Assembly (NCBI RefSeq): GCF_010975035.1
Contig: NZ_JAAIUV010000013.1
Coordinates: forward strand, 1-64,000
Source of the DNA: Neobacillus thermocopriae
Lineage (GTDB): Bacteria > Bacillota > Bacilli > Bacillales > Cytobacillaceae
Length of the DNA stretch: 64,000 nt
Direction of reading: 5' to 3'
Part shown: positions 38,119-46,412 of the stretch, in pieces
Numbering within the stretch: position 1 is the stretch's first letter
Layout: every line of letters begins with the position of its first letter
Position numbers and translations under genes: made by a program
Notes under the pieces: model-generated
Database searches by the model: none
What the model was told of the DNA's origin: nothing
What the model saw: only the letters and a program-made list of their open reading frames with translations

Positions 38119-38157
38119 AAGACATTTTCGGTTAGTGTGAAACTGGAAATGTCTTTC
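38119..38157 (+). terminator. Terminator-like hairpin
   Basis: GACATTT / AAATGTC arms around a 19-base loop, followed by CTTTCATT. The 280 bp from here to 38439 are AT-rich and show no gene; they should hold the ykoS promoter. Confidence 0.6.
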
Positions 38158-38439
38158 ATTGCTCATGGTAAATATTTTTCTAACTAGTATTAGAACTTAT
38201 CATTCTTTGATTAGTCCAATGACATTTCTTTCAGAACATGTAAGTGTTATTACTCATTAATAATATGACATTCCTCATTTTTGAAACATTTCCATCTCCA
38301 TAAATCGCTTTACATTTCCTCTGAAAATAAGAACAATTACTGGCCATTTCCTTCTTGAAGGAATAATTTTCATTGTTAATGCAAAATTTAAAGGAAAAAT
38401 GAACCATTGGAGAAAAGAGCCTTGAGGTGTGGAAAATTG

Positions 38440-40113
38440 ATGAAGGAAATAAAAACAGAACAAAGGTGTATCCTATTAGCCATGTTCATTTTGGCACTTT
38501 ATCTTTCCCCTTTATTTATTTTACAAGAGAATGCCCATATTCGAGTCCACGACAATTTAGATTCCAACATTGCCTGGTATAGAGTATTGGCGAGAAGTGG
38601 GGAAATGTTCGGTGGGGTTCAAGGGGTTATCCCACAAATTATTAATGGAATGCTGTCTCGAAACGCCTTTGGAACAGAATTTAGTATCATCGTTTGGCTT
38701 CATTACTTTTTCCCTACCATGATTGCTTATGGATTAAGTCAAGCATTAACAAGATTTGTTGCCTTTTTTGGGATGTACTTGCTGTTAAAAAAACATTTAT
38801 TGCCGGGTGAAAAATGGGTCATTATCAATATTATGGCCTCCCTTGCTTTTGCATTGACTCCATTTTGGCCATCAGGAATGTTGAGTACATTAGGAATGCC
38901 ACTTGCACTTTGGGCTTTTCTCAATATTAGAAATGGGGAAGGATCCATTAAGGACTATGTCGTTCTGACTCTTCTCCCTTTTTATGCGAGCATTGTGTTA
39001 GGTTTTTTCTTTTTCTTAAGTGCCATGGGGATTTTTTGGTTAACAGATGTTATTCGAAAAAAAAGATGGAATTTCTCTTTTCTCCTATCGATTGTTTATA
39101 TGACTTTTGTTTTTTTACTAGTAGAATACCGGCTTGTTTACTCTTTTCTTTTTAAAGGAGAACCAAACAGTAGGGATGAATATTTTCATGCGGAGCTGCC
39201 GCTTTGGCGTGTAATCCGGCTGACATTTAAAAACTATGTGTTTGGACATACCCACGTGATGACTGTTCATACGTTTATCATTCTCCCTGCCACATTAATT
39301 GCGATGTATTTGGTTATTTCTAAAAAACTATGGAAGCAGGAGAAAATATTTATTTTTCTGTTTGGTTTGAATTTTATTTTATCGCTTTGGTATGCCTTTT
39401 GGTTTTATGAAGGCTGGCTTCCATTGACAAAAAAATTTCACTTCATGGATACCTTTAATTTTGCCCGCTACCACTTTTTAAGGCCACTTGTGATTTATGC
39501 TAGTTTTGCATTAGCATTAAAAATCATTTCACTTCAAGGATTCCACTGGTCCCGGATTGCCAAGGGGCTGGCGATTATGCAGATCATTTTGTTATGTGGA
39601 TTTAATGATGAAATCATTTATAGGGATAAACCGACTGTTAAGGAGTTTTATGCAGAGGAATTATTCCAAGAGATTAAGGAGTATATTGCCTTGCCTCAGG
39701 AAGATTACAGGGTAGCGAGTATAGGAATTCATCCCGCGATTGCCCAATATAACGGCTTTTATACGCTTGATACCTATAATAATTTCTATCCTTTAAGTTA
39801 TAAACATCAATTTCGGAAAATAATTGAAAAGGAATTGGAAAAAAATAAAACCATCAAAAAATATTTTGATAAATGGGGTGGACGTTGCTATATTTTCACT
39901 GCACAGCTTGGAAAGAAATATATGATCAAAAAAGATTCCAAAAGGCATCTAAAAAATTTGGAATTAAATACAAACGTTTTTAAAGAAATGGGTGGACGCT
40001 ATATATTCTCTGCATTGCCAATTGATAATGCCGAACAAAATCAGTTATCACTAGAACGAGTTTTTGAATCGAAAAATTCTGCTTGGAAAATTTACCTATA
40101 CAAAACTTTTTAG
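38440..40113 (+). CDS. ykoS: Polytopic membrane protein YkoS-like (DUF6044)
   Basis: 557 residues. About ten to twelve hydrophobic segments lie in the first 400 residues, with a long outside loop after the first (NAHIRVHDNLDSNIAWYRVLARSG), and a soluble C-terminal 150. The architecture and conserved DNLDSN region match B. subtilis YkoS. Such proteins resemble YfhO/GT-C glycosyltransferases, so a sugar-transfer role on the outer face is possible. Start ATG 38440 after GAGGTGTGG. Adjacent to the GT2 gene ykoT. Confidence 0.75.
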   Translation: MKEIKTEQRCILLAMFILALYLSPLFILQENAHIRVHDNLDSNIAWYRVLARSGEMFGGVQGVIPQIINGMLSRNAFGTEFSIIVWLHYFFPTMIAYGLSQALTRFVAFFGMYLLLKKHLLPGEKWVIINIMASLAFALTPFWPSGMLSTLGMPLALWAFLNIRNGEGSIKDYVVLTLLPFYASIVLGFFFFLSAMGIFWLTDVIRKKRWNFSFLLSIVYMTFVFLLVEYRLVYSFLFKGEPNSRDEYFHAELPLWRVIRLTFKNYVFGHTHVMTVHTFIILPATLIAMYLVISKKLWKQEKIFIFLFGLNFILSLWYAFWFYEGWLPLTKKFHFMDTFNFARYHFLRPLVIYASFALALKIISLQGFHWSRIAKGLAIMQIILLCGFNDEIIYRDKPTVKEFYAEELFQEIKEYIALPQEDYRVASIGIHPAIAQYNGFYTLDTYNNFYPLSYKHQFRKIIEKELEKNKTIKKYFDKWGGRCYIFTAQLGKKYMIKKDSKRHLKNLELNTNVFKEMGGRYIFSALPIDNAEQNQLSLERVFESKNSAWKIYLYKTF

Positions 40114-40133
40114 ACATCGGAGGGATACAGCAG

Positions 40134-41153
40134 ATGACAGAACCAGTCCTTACTATTGTTGTGCCATGCTATAACGAAGAAGAAGTTTTGCCGGAGACCA
40201 TGTCTGCCCTACAAAGGCTGCTTAAGGAGTTAATGGATGAAGCACTTATTTCTCAGCAGAGCAAGCTTCTATTCGTGGATGATGGAAGTAAGGATGGTAC
40301 ATGGGAACTGATTTATAAAGAAGGATTACAAAATTCAATGGTCAAGGGGCTTAAACTATCACGAAATGTCGGGCACCAAAATGCCCTTCTTGCTGGCTTG
40401 ATTTCAGCAAAGGACCTTTCCGATTGTGTGGTTTCCATTGACGCCGATCTTCAAGATGATATTTCAGTCATTCGGGAATTTATTTTGAAATATTACGAAG
40501 GTTGTGACATTGTATATGGCGTGAGAAAAAGCCGAGAAACGGATAGCTTTTTTAAAAGAAGCACGGCGCAGGGCTTCTATAAAATGATGAAAAGATTAGG
40601 AGTTGACCTAGTCTATAATCATGCTGATTTCCGCCTGATGAGCAAACGGGCACTAAATGAGTTGCAACGATTTAAAGAAGTAAATTTATTCTTGCGAGGA
40701 ATTGTGCCTCTTATTGGCTTTAAAACGGACATTGTTTATTATGACAGATTGGAGCGGAAGGCCGGTGAGACAAAATATCCTCTAAAAAAAATGTTGGCCT
40801 TTGCCTTTGATGGGATTACCTCATTTTCGGTTTCTCCGATTCGCTTTGTATTATTAATTGGATTTATTTCCTTTTTAATGAGCCTGATGTTTGGAAGTTA
40901 TTTTTTGACGCTAAAATTTTTAGGTCATACTCAAACAGGTTGGACCTCGTTGATCACATCCATTTGGCTGATTGGTGGACTGCAATTAATAGCGATAGGC
41001 TTAATTGGAGAATATATTGGGAAAATTTATAAAGAAACGAAACAACGTCCTAAATACATTGTAGATATCGATACTTTTAATTTAGGAGTTCCTAGACGCC
41101 TCTTGGATCCAGTGGAAGAGGATTTGGGGAGAATTTCTGAGTCAAATCAATAA
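40134..41153 (+). CDS. ykoT: GT2 family glycosyltransferase YkoT-like
   Basis: 339 residues from ATG 40134, after CGGAGGGA. DPM1/GtrB-type glycosyltransferase: VVPCYNEEEVLPET, LLFVDDGSKDGTWELI (UDP-sugar Asp), VVSIDADLQDDISV (DxD-like), then two membrane helices (about 238-265 and 277-300) before the cytosolic tail. Presumably transfers a sugar to undecaprenyl phosphate. Only 20 bp separate it from ykoS, so the two act together, probably one making the lipid sugar and the other using it. Confidence 0.85.
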   Translation: MTEPVLTIVVPCYNEEEVLPETMSALQRLLKELMDEALISQQSKLLFVDDGSKDGTWELIYKEGLQNSMVKGLKLSRNVGHQNALLAGLISAKDLSDCVVSIDADLQDDISVIREFILKYYEGCDIVYGVRKSRETDSFFKRSTAQGFYKMMKRLGVDLVYNHADFRLMSKRALNELQRFKEVNLFLRGIVPLIGFKTDIVYYDRLERKAGETKYPLKKMLAFAFDGITSFSVSPIRFVLLIGFISFLMSLMFGSYFLTLKFLGHTQTGWTSLITSIWLIGGLQLIAIGLIGEYIGKIYKETKQRPKYIVDIDTFNLGVPRRLLDPVEEDLGRISESNQ

Positions 41154-41159
41154 TTATTT

Positions 41160-41191
41160 GGAAGAGGCTGTTTGGGCCTCTTTATTTTTTT
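41160..41191 (+). terminator. Terminator after ykoT
   Basis: AAGAGGC / GCCTCTTT arms and a T-run. Confidence 0.75.
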
Positions 41192-41253
41192 AGTCGTACA
41201 ACCCCTTCTTTTTGAATAATAATGGGTAGACAAGCTTTTTTGGAGGGGTGTGA

Positions 41254-41883
41254 ATGAACGTTTTTTTAAGCTATATTTTGTTAGGGATTTCGCTAGCGGC
41301 TCCCATTGGCCCCATCAACGCAGCGCAAATAGATCAAGGAATAAGGAATGGATTTATGCACTCATGGCTAATTGGTGTGGGAGCCGTGATTGCAGATGGG
41401 ATTTATATGTTTATTGTTTACATAGGAGTTGTCAGGTTTCTTGAGACACCATTTATGCAAATCTTTCTTTGGTTGTTTGGTTTCTTTGTCCTTCTTTATA
41501 TAGGCATGGAAACGATTAAGAATGCAGGGAAAGTTCATTTAAATCATACGAGGGGAAGAGATCCATTGACAAAATCGTTTTTTACTGGATTTTTCATGTC
41601 TATCTCTAATCCGTTAACGATATTATTTTGGCTTGGCATTTATGGTTCGGTTCTTGCTAAAACAGCAGCAAGTTATGAAACAAGCCAGTTAATTATTTAT
41701 AGCAGTGCGATTTTTATTGGATTAATTATGTGGGATATCACGATGGCTAGTGTGGCTAGCAGTTTCAGAAAATTTTTAACCTCGCGGCTATTAGTGATGA
41801 TTTCTCTTTTTTCAGGTGTTTCATTAATGGGGTTTGGTATTTATTTCGGCATTCAGGCCTTTAAGGTCATATTTACTTCATAA
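41254..41883 (+). CDS. LysE/RhtB-family amino-acid exporter
   Basis: 209 residues with six hydrophobic segments. N-terminal signature LLGISLAAPIGPINAAQIDQGIRNGFMHSWLIGVGAVIAD; central SFFTGFFMSISNPLTILFWLGIYG. Family members export amino acids (Lys, Arg, homoserine, threonine or others) in exchange for protons; the substrate is unknown. Ribosome-binding site GGAGGGGTG. Its terminator is followed by a repeat copy and a convergent permease gene. Confidence 0.85.
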   Translation: MNVFLSYILLGISLAAPIGPINAAQIDQGIRNGFMHSWLIGVGAVIADGIYMFIVYIGVVRFLETPFMQIFLWLFGFFVLLYIGMETIKNAGKVHLNHTRGRDPLTKSFFTGFFMSISNPLTILFWLGIYGSVLAKTAASYETSQLIIYSSAIFIGLIMWDITMASVASSFRKFLTSRLLVMISLFSGVSLMGFGIYFGIQAFKVIFTS

Positions 41884-41914
41884 AAAAGCCGGCAGATTAA
41901 TGCCGGCTTTTCTT
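41881..41914 (+). terminator. Terminator
   Basis: AAAGCCGGCA / TGCCGGCTTT hairpin with T-run. Confidence 0.9.
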
Positions 41915-41940
41915 TATGAAATATATTTGTGAGTTCAAAA

Positions 41941-42155
41941 ATTGTCTAGCTCCATCCCTCTCTAGCGGCGAGATGCCTTCACTCTCCGCCCTACGATAAG
42001 TTAACATCGTATATCTTCCGCTTTTCGTGTTTCCTATATCTCAGTTGGAGACCACCATAAGGAAGGCTTCGTCAGCCTCAGCATCGCACGACCGAAAGCA
42101 ATAGCTTTTGGGAGGAAGTCATACGCCGCTGACCAGGGCACTTTCGCTTTTCTAT
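41941..42155. repeat. Dispersed repeat, copy R7
   Basis: Nearly full unit: GTCTAGCTCCATCCCTCTCTAGCGGCG start, CGCCCTACGATAAGTTAACA, TTTCCTATATCTCAGTTGGAG, the GACCGAAAGCAATAGCTTTTGGGAGG block, and the end CGCCGCTGACCAGGGCACTTTCGCTTTTCTA. It fills the space between two convergent genes. Its last CTA (42152-42154) is, on the other strand, the TAG stop of the permease. Confidence 0.88.
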
Positions 42156-43510
42156 GCAGTTGGCCATGGTTTTAATACACGTTTTTTGTTTTTGCTTTTG
42201 TTCCATTTTAAGTTCATGATTAAGGTAATAATCCCAATGATCGCGACAAAACCAAGGCTGATGAAAAATCCGATTCGGCTGGAATCTTGGAACAAGGTAC
42301 CACTAACTGCGATGAGAATGAGTAGAAAGCCGATGAAGTATTTGACTTTCTCTATTGCGTTAATTTTTAGTACCTTCCTGGGTGAGATAAGAATAAACAT
42401 CCAATTATACATGAGCATTAAACTTGCAGCTGTTGTTATATACTCGTAAATTCGATTCGGCATGAACAAGGCAGAGATGACTGAAGCAGCGATGCCTAGC
42501 ATGGTAACGGTTAGCGTAGGAAGCGGCACCTTTAGTTTCTTTTTTTTGGCAAAGCTAGCAGGGGCATCCCCTTCTTCAGCTAAGGTGACAAGTATGGTAG
42601 TGACTCCGTAGAGTGAAGCGGTCATTGTAGAAAAACCTGCAATAATGAGTGTGGCATTAAAAACATGCGGGATAAATGCAAGATGATAGGCATCCAAGGC
42701 AATGACAAACGGGCTTTCTTTTGCATTAAATTTTTTCCAGGCAACCATGATTACCGCCAACCCAATGGAAATTGCATATATAACCATTAAGGAGAACAGC
42801 ATGACTCTTCCTGCCTTTGGGGCTTCCTTAGGATTTTTTAATTTGGTTGCCATCAAGCCAAGAATTTCAATGCCTCCAAAAGCGTAATAGGCAAAAATGA
42901 CTGCAGACCATAATCCGATAATTCCACCGGGGAAAATCTCTTTCATTTTATTGGGATATTGGATTGGCTGGTCCCCATCTAAGACTCCAAAAATCGCTAA
43001 GAATGAGATGATAATAAACATGAGGATCGCTGACACTTTGATGATAGCCAGAATATTTTCTAGTTTATTTAATATCCCCACCCCAATTAAAATGACTGTT
43101 AAGCCAAGGATTGCGTAGCCAGTGGCAAATAGCCAAAGTGGCACTTTTGGAAACCAAAACTGAGAAAAAATGGCTAATGCAGTCATTTGACTGCCCATAA
43201 TTAATACTTCAGATGTCCAGTAAACCCATCCACTACTAAAGCCAGCCCATCTTCCGTATGCTTTTTTAGCATAGGAACGGAAGCCTCCTTGAAGCGGTTC
43301 ATTTGCTGTCATTTTTGCAAGTGCATCAAACACAAAATATGTACCGACAGCTGCTATAAAGTAAGCGATTAAAATAGAAGGACCAGCCATCCGAATGGCC
43401 AGACTTGAGCCTAGAAAAAATCCAGTTCCAATCGTACACCCTACCCCGAACAAGGATAGCTGCCACCATTTCATATTGTTTTCCTTCGCCTTAGACTTTG
43501 ACTGCCCCAT
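42152..43510 (-). CDS. APC-superfamily amino-acid permease
   Basis: 452 residues with twelve predicted membrane segments. N-terminal signature LFGVGCTIGTGFFLGSSLAIRMAGPSILIAY is the APC/YbxG-type unwound first helix (GxGTG). The conserved GGFRSYAKKAYGRWAGFSSGWVYWTSEV (helix 3) and FAYYAFGGIEILGLMATKLKNPKEAPKA (helix 6) follow. Substrate unknown; proton-coupled amino-acid uptake is inferred. The C-terminal few residues and the stop are made by repeat R7, so the tail may have been reshaped by repeat insertion. Confidence 0.85.
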   Translation of the reverse strand: MGQSKSKAKENNMKWWQLSLFGVGCTIGTGFFLGSSLAIRMAGPSILIAYFIAAVGTYFVFDALAKMTANEPLQGGFRSYAKKAYGRWAGFSSGWVYWTSEVLIMGSQMTALAIFSQFWFPKVPLWLFATGYAILGLTVILIGVGILNKLENILAIIKVSAILMFIIISFLAIFGVLDGDQPIQYPNKMKEIFPGGIIGLWSAVIFAYYAFGGIEILGLMATKLKNPKEAPKAGRVMLFSLMVIYAISIGLAVIMVAWKKFNAKESPFVIALDAYHLAFIPHVFNATLIIAGFSTMTASLYGVTTILVTLAEEGDAPASFAKKKKLKVPLPTLTVTMLGIAASVISALFMPNRIYEYITTAASLMLMYNWMFILISPRKVLKINAIEKVKYFIGFLLILIAVSGTLFQDSSRIGFFISLGFVAIIGIITLIMNLKWNKSKNKKRVLKPWPTA

Positions 43511-43532
43511 AACACTACTCCTCTTTCGAATT

Positions 43533-43566
43533 AAAAGGTTGAGGCGATTTCCTCAACCTTTTTTAT
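43533..43566. terminator. Bidirectional hairpin
   Basis: AAAAGGTTGAGG / CCTCAACCTTTT arms around CGATTT, with A- and T-runs; it ends the small minus-strand gene and may also shield the permease promoter. Confidence 0.75.
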
Positions 43567-43724
43567 ATTTTTCTACCTGTCGACCCAGGTGATTGATCGG
43601 TAATGCTTTGATTATTAAACTGTTCATCATTTAGACCTGTTTTTTGTTTTCGGTCCGTACCTAAATATTCTGTTTTATGTTTACTTAAAACTTGTCTAAA
43701 TTTATCAAAATTTTCATTGACCAC
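43563..43724 (-). CDS. Small hydrophilic protein, unknown
   Basis: 53 residues from a GTG at 43724 (VVNENFDKFRQVLSKHKTEY...), ending GSTGRKI just at a hairpin terminator. It is strongly hydrophilic. The codon pattern and the tight terminator suggest a real gene. The ribosome-binding site is weak (AAATGAGG, 8 nt away). I do not recognise the family; a small spore- or stress-type protein would fit, but this is a guess. Confidence 0.5.
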   Translation of the reverse strand: MVNENFDKFRQVLSKHKTEYLGTDRKQKTGLNDEQFNNQSITDQSPGSTGRKI

Positions 43725-43943
43725 GTGGATTGCCTCATTTCTTTTGTTTTCATTTATTATTTAAGATATACCTTGGCAGTTTTCTTATACTATTTGTTTC
43801 GAAAAGGTTTTTGATGGAATTCATTTTTTCTTACATAATCAGCAGCAAATTCAATGAAAATAAAAAGGAACTTCTAATGTCTTCATGCCCATTCAATTAT
43901 AAAAAAATGTATTAGTGTTTTTCTTGAAAAAGGGGGATTCAAA

Positions 43944-44699
43944 ATGTTATCGACGGAACAGCTTGCCAATTTACGCTTACGATTGTTAAAAGAAAAAGAA
44001 GAGTTGGAAGAGAATTTGAATCAAAATGACCATTTTGGTTTTGAACGTGGTCATTACCACGAATCAATGGGGGAGTTGTCCAGTTATGATAACCATCCAG
44101 CTGATGAAGGAACTGACTTATATGAGCGCGAGAAGGATAACGCCTTGTTAGAACACTATAAAATACAGCTAGGGAATATTAATAAGGCTTTACAATCGAT
44201 GGAAAATGGAACCTATGGAAAATGCGAGGTATGTGGCAAGGATATTCCTGTCGAAAGGCTGGAAGCATTGCCAAATACGACCTATTGTATTGAGCATAGT
44301 CCGGATCAGATGACTTCCCATAAACGTCCAGTAGAGGAAGGCGTTTTAATGCCTCCTTTTGGAAAATTTGATATGGATGAAAAGGATGAGAATGTTGCTT
44401 TTGATGCAGAAGATGCCTGGCAGGTTGTATCCCAATGGGGCACATCTGAAACTCCATCGGATTTCGCATTTACAAAAGATCATTATAATGATGTATCCGA
44501 TGAGGCGGAAGAAAATGAAGGTTATGTAGAAGACTTTGAAAACTTTGTTGGCAATGATATATATGGAAAAAATATTACTGTTTATCCAACACCACAGCAT
44601 GAACAATATGAAAATGCTTTAGATGAAGAAGGCATCATGACAAGTTTCGGGGATTTACCTGCTTTTGAACATGATCCATATGTGGAAGATGATAGATAA
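43944..44699 (+). CDS. yteA: YteA-type TraR/DksA zinc-finger protein (sporulation-linked family)
   Basis: 251 residues. N-terminal coiled-coil LANLRLRLLKEKEELEENLNQ, then the motif RGHYHESMGELSSYDNHPADEGTDLYEREKDNALLEH, and a DksA-like zinc finger CEVCGKDIP...YCIEH near 93-120. The acidic C-terminal half contains FGKFD, DAEDAWQVVSQWGTSETPSD and the ending EDDR. Matches the TIGR02890 family of endospore formers; its target is unknown. DksA-like proteins alter transcription through RNA polymerase. Ribosome-binding site AAAGGGGG. Confidence 0.85.
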   Translation: MLSTEQLANLRLRLLKEKEELEENLNQNDHFGFERGHYHESMGELSSYDNHPADEGTDLYEREKDNALLEHYKIQLGNINKALQSMENGTYGKCEVCGKDIPVERLEALPNTTYCIEHSPDQMTSHKRPVEEGVLMPPFGKFDMDEKDENVAFDAEDAWQVVSQWGTSETPSDFAFTKDHYNDVSDEAEENEGYVEDFENFVGNDIYGKNITVYPTPQHEQYENALDEEGIMTSFGDLPAFEHDPYVEDDR

Positions 44700-44703
44700 A
44701 AGC

Positions 44704-44738
44704 AGAAAACAGCTTTCATGATGAGAGCTGTTTTCTCT
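44704..44738. terminator. Bidirectional terminator
   Basis: AGAAAACAGCT / AGCTGTTTTCT hairpin between convergent genes. Confidence 0.85.
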
Positions 44739-44742
44739 GATT

Positions 44743-44958
44743 TTATTCTGTTTTATTGTCTTCTCGTGGAATTTGTTCTTCTTTTCCATTCTCTTGTTCG
44801 ACGACGGCGCCAATTTCACCTTCTGCATATACGTCACTTACTTGCTCATGAGTCGTAGCAATTCCTGATGCAAGCGGGTTACTGTTATGATAGTAACTAG
44901 GGTGAAAAAAGCTTCCCGCTACCTCGGTGGCTTTTTTTCGATCTTTTTTTTCCAACAT
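44743..44958 (-). CDS. YozQ/DUF4025-like small protein
   Basis: 71 residues. The motif LASGIATTHEQVSDVYAEGEIGAVVE is that of the short DUF4025 (YozQ) family; a basic N-terminus KKDRKKATEVAGSFFHPSYY and an acidic tail complete it. Function unknown. ATG 44958 with AAAGGAGTG upstream (minus strand). Its promoter region is shared with the divergent 45-residue gene. Confidence 0.6.
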   Translation of the reverse strand: MLEKKDRKKATEVAGSFFHPSYYHNSNPLASGIATTHEQVSDVYAEGEIGAVVEQENGKEEQIPREDNKTE

Positions 44959-45036
44959 ATATCACTCCTTTGTCGTAAATACATGAGTATTTTCTCTATT
45001 TTTATTAATTTTCATCCATGAAAGGAGTTTCCTTAA

Positions 45037-45174
45037 ATGAATAAAAGAAAAGACTTTCCTACAAGAGAGGAATTGGACCAAGCTTTTCACTATCTTCATG
45101 ATCAAATTAACCGAATCTCTGTTTTAGAAGTAATGGAAATAATGAAAGAAGAAAAAGAAGGGAATAAAGAGTAA
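45037..45174 (+). CDS. 45-residue hydrophilic protein, unknown
   Basis: MNKRKDFPTREELDQAFHYL, then a helix HDQINRISVLEVMEIMKEEKEGN ending KE. ATG 45037 follows GAAAGGAGTTTCC. Short, charged and probably fully helical. It starts 79 bp from the divergent DUF4025-like gene. Family not recognised. Confidence 0.6.
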   Translation: MNKRKDFPTREELDQAFHYLHDQINRISVLEVMEIMKEEKEGNKE

Positions 45175-45243
45175 AGAGGTTTTTTTTATAAAAAATTTCG
45201 CACCTATTCTTGGCGTGCAATGCTTCTTTAGGGAGGGGTCATA

Positions 45244-46140
45244 ATGGGAGCAAGAGAATCGCTGGCTAAAAAAATTGCCTGGATTAGTGTTGTCAGTAAT
45301 ATCATTCTTACTTTAGGAAAAATGATCATTGGCTGGTATGGTAATAGTGATGCTGTATTTGCTGATGGAATCCATTCAGCAGCAGATGTGGTCGCATCGG
45401 TTATTGTCTTATCCGTGATTAAAATTGCCAATAAACCTGCTGATGAAGAACATCCGTATGGTCATGGGAAGGCAGAGGTCATTGTATCTGGTGTTGTCGG
45501 GATTTTGCTGTTTTTAGTAAGCATTTATGTGATTTATGAAGGAATTGTTGGATTTATTCATCCATTTGAATCGCCTACTATGCTGACAATGTGGGTGGCG
45601 TTATTCTCATATGTTTCTAAAGTCATTTTATATCGAAGCTCACTGCGAGTTGCAAGACAACATAACAGTAAAGCGATTGAGGCTATTGCTTTTGATCATA
45701 AGGCAGATATTGCAGCTTCCATGGCAGCCGCTATCGGAGTGTTATTATCATTGGCTGGGGAGCGGTTTGATATTGGTTTCTTGTTATACGGTGATAAAGT
45801 TGCGAGTATTTTTGTTGCCTATCTAATTTTTAAAATTGCTAAAGAAATGCTAACAGAAGCCTTTGATATATTACTTGAACGGAATATTAACCATGAGACA
45901 TTACAGGAATATATTACTATTATCAATAAATTTCCTGAGGTAAGGAGATTAGACCGTATTAGGGCTAGAGAACATGGACATTATGTTTTAGTTGATTTAA
46001 GAATTTCCATTGATCATTTTAAAACCATTAAAGAAGGTCATGATCTTGCCAAAGCTATTAAAGAGAAATTAATGGATGAATACGACAATATTGAAGAAGT
46101 ATTGATTCACTTAAACCCATATTTTCCAGAAAATGAGTAA
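45244..46140 (+). CDS. Cation diffusion facilitator (CDF) metal exporter
   Basis: 298 residues. Six membrane segments in the first 210, then the cytoplasmic CDF dimerisation domain. Metal site A: DAVFADGIHSAADVVAS (Asp and Asp in helix 2) and AFDHKADIAASM (His and Asp in helix 5); HPYGHGKAEV on the loop. This HD/DD pattern is of the MamB/YdfM branch, which handles Mn, Fe or Zn. Ribosome-binding site AGGGAGGGG. Confidence 0.88.
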   Translation: MGARESLAKKIAWISVVSNIILTLGKMIIGWYGNSDAVFADGIHSAADVVASVIVLSVIKIANKPADEEHPYGHGKAEVIVSGVVGILLFLVSIYVIYEGIVGFIHPFESPTMLTMWVALFSYVSKVILYRSSLRVARQHNSKAIEAIAFDHKADIAASMAAAIGVLLSLAGERFDIGFLLYGDKVASIFVAYLIFKIAKEMLTEAFDILLERNINHETLQEYITIINKFPEVRRLDRIRAREHGHYVLVDLRISIDHFKTIKEGHDLAKAIKEKLMDEYDNIEEVLIHLNPYFPENE

Positions 46141-46156
46141 TGGACAAAAATCTCAT

Positions 46157-46185
46157 TTGTACTTTCGGTCATTTGGGTTTATGAT
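46157..46185 (+). promoter_or_regulatory. Sigma-A-type promoter of the corA leader
   Basis: TTGTAC (46157-46162) and TATGAT (46180-46185) with a 17-bp spacer. Transcription would start near 46192 and give a leader of about 220 nt before corA. Confidence 0.6.
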
Positions 46186-46191
46186 AGGAAG

Positions 46192-46412
46192 GGGAAAAAG
46201 GCTGAATAAGTATTATACAGCCTGCATTCAGTAGAAAGTAATTAGTGTTGAGAGGAGTTGATATTTTTGAGTTATTCCATAGACCCGGACCCAAGCAGGC
46301 GAGGGGAAGTCAATATAATCTTTGAATGGGTGAAAATGGTTTCGGCAAGAATATCAGCTCTCAATGAAGGTAGTTGGCTTCCTCAAACAAAATGAATGAG
46401 GAGGTTCTTAAC
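46192..46412 (+). promoter_or_regulatory. Structured 5' leader of corA with alternative pairings
   Basis: Two mutually exclusive early hairpins: GGCTG (46200-46204) with CAGCC (46218-46222), or CTGAAT (46202-46207) with ATTCAG (46226-46231). Further on, GGCTTCCTC (46376-46384) can pair with GAGGAGGTT (46398-46406), masking the corA Shine-Dalgarno. The same GGCTTCCTC can instead pair with GGGGAAGTC (46303-46311), which would leave it free. It is not the M-box (ykoK) riboswitch; none of that aptamer's conserved blocks is present. Confidence 0.5.
46267..46395 (+). CDS. Leader peptide upstream of corA with DPDP motif
   Basis: 42 codons from a TTG at 46267, 9 nt after AGAGGAG (46251-46257), to TGA at 46393. 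It begins MSYSIDPDPSRRGEV and ends NEGSWLPQTK. Acidic-proline alternation right after the start (Asp6-Pro-Asp-Pro) followed by Arg-Arg strongly recalls the E. coli/Salmonella mgtL peptide MEPDPTPLPRRR, where it makes the ribosome unstable at low Mg2+. The ORF ends 3 nt before the corA Shine-Dalgarno. Inference only; the TTG start must be tested. Confidence 0.55.
   Translation: MSYSIDPDPSRRGEVNIIFEWVKMVSARISALNEGSWLPQTK

Noticed and set aside
46192..46412. M-box (ykoK) magnesium riboswitch in the corA leader
   Set aside because: None of the conserved M-box blocks is present; the leader has an ORF and simple pairings instead.
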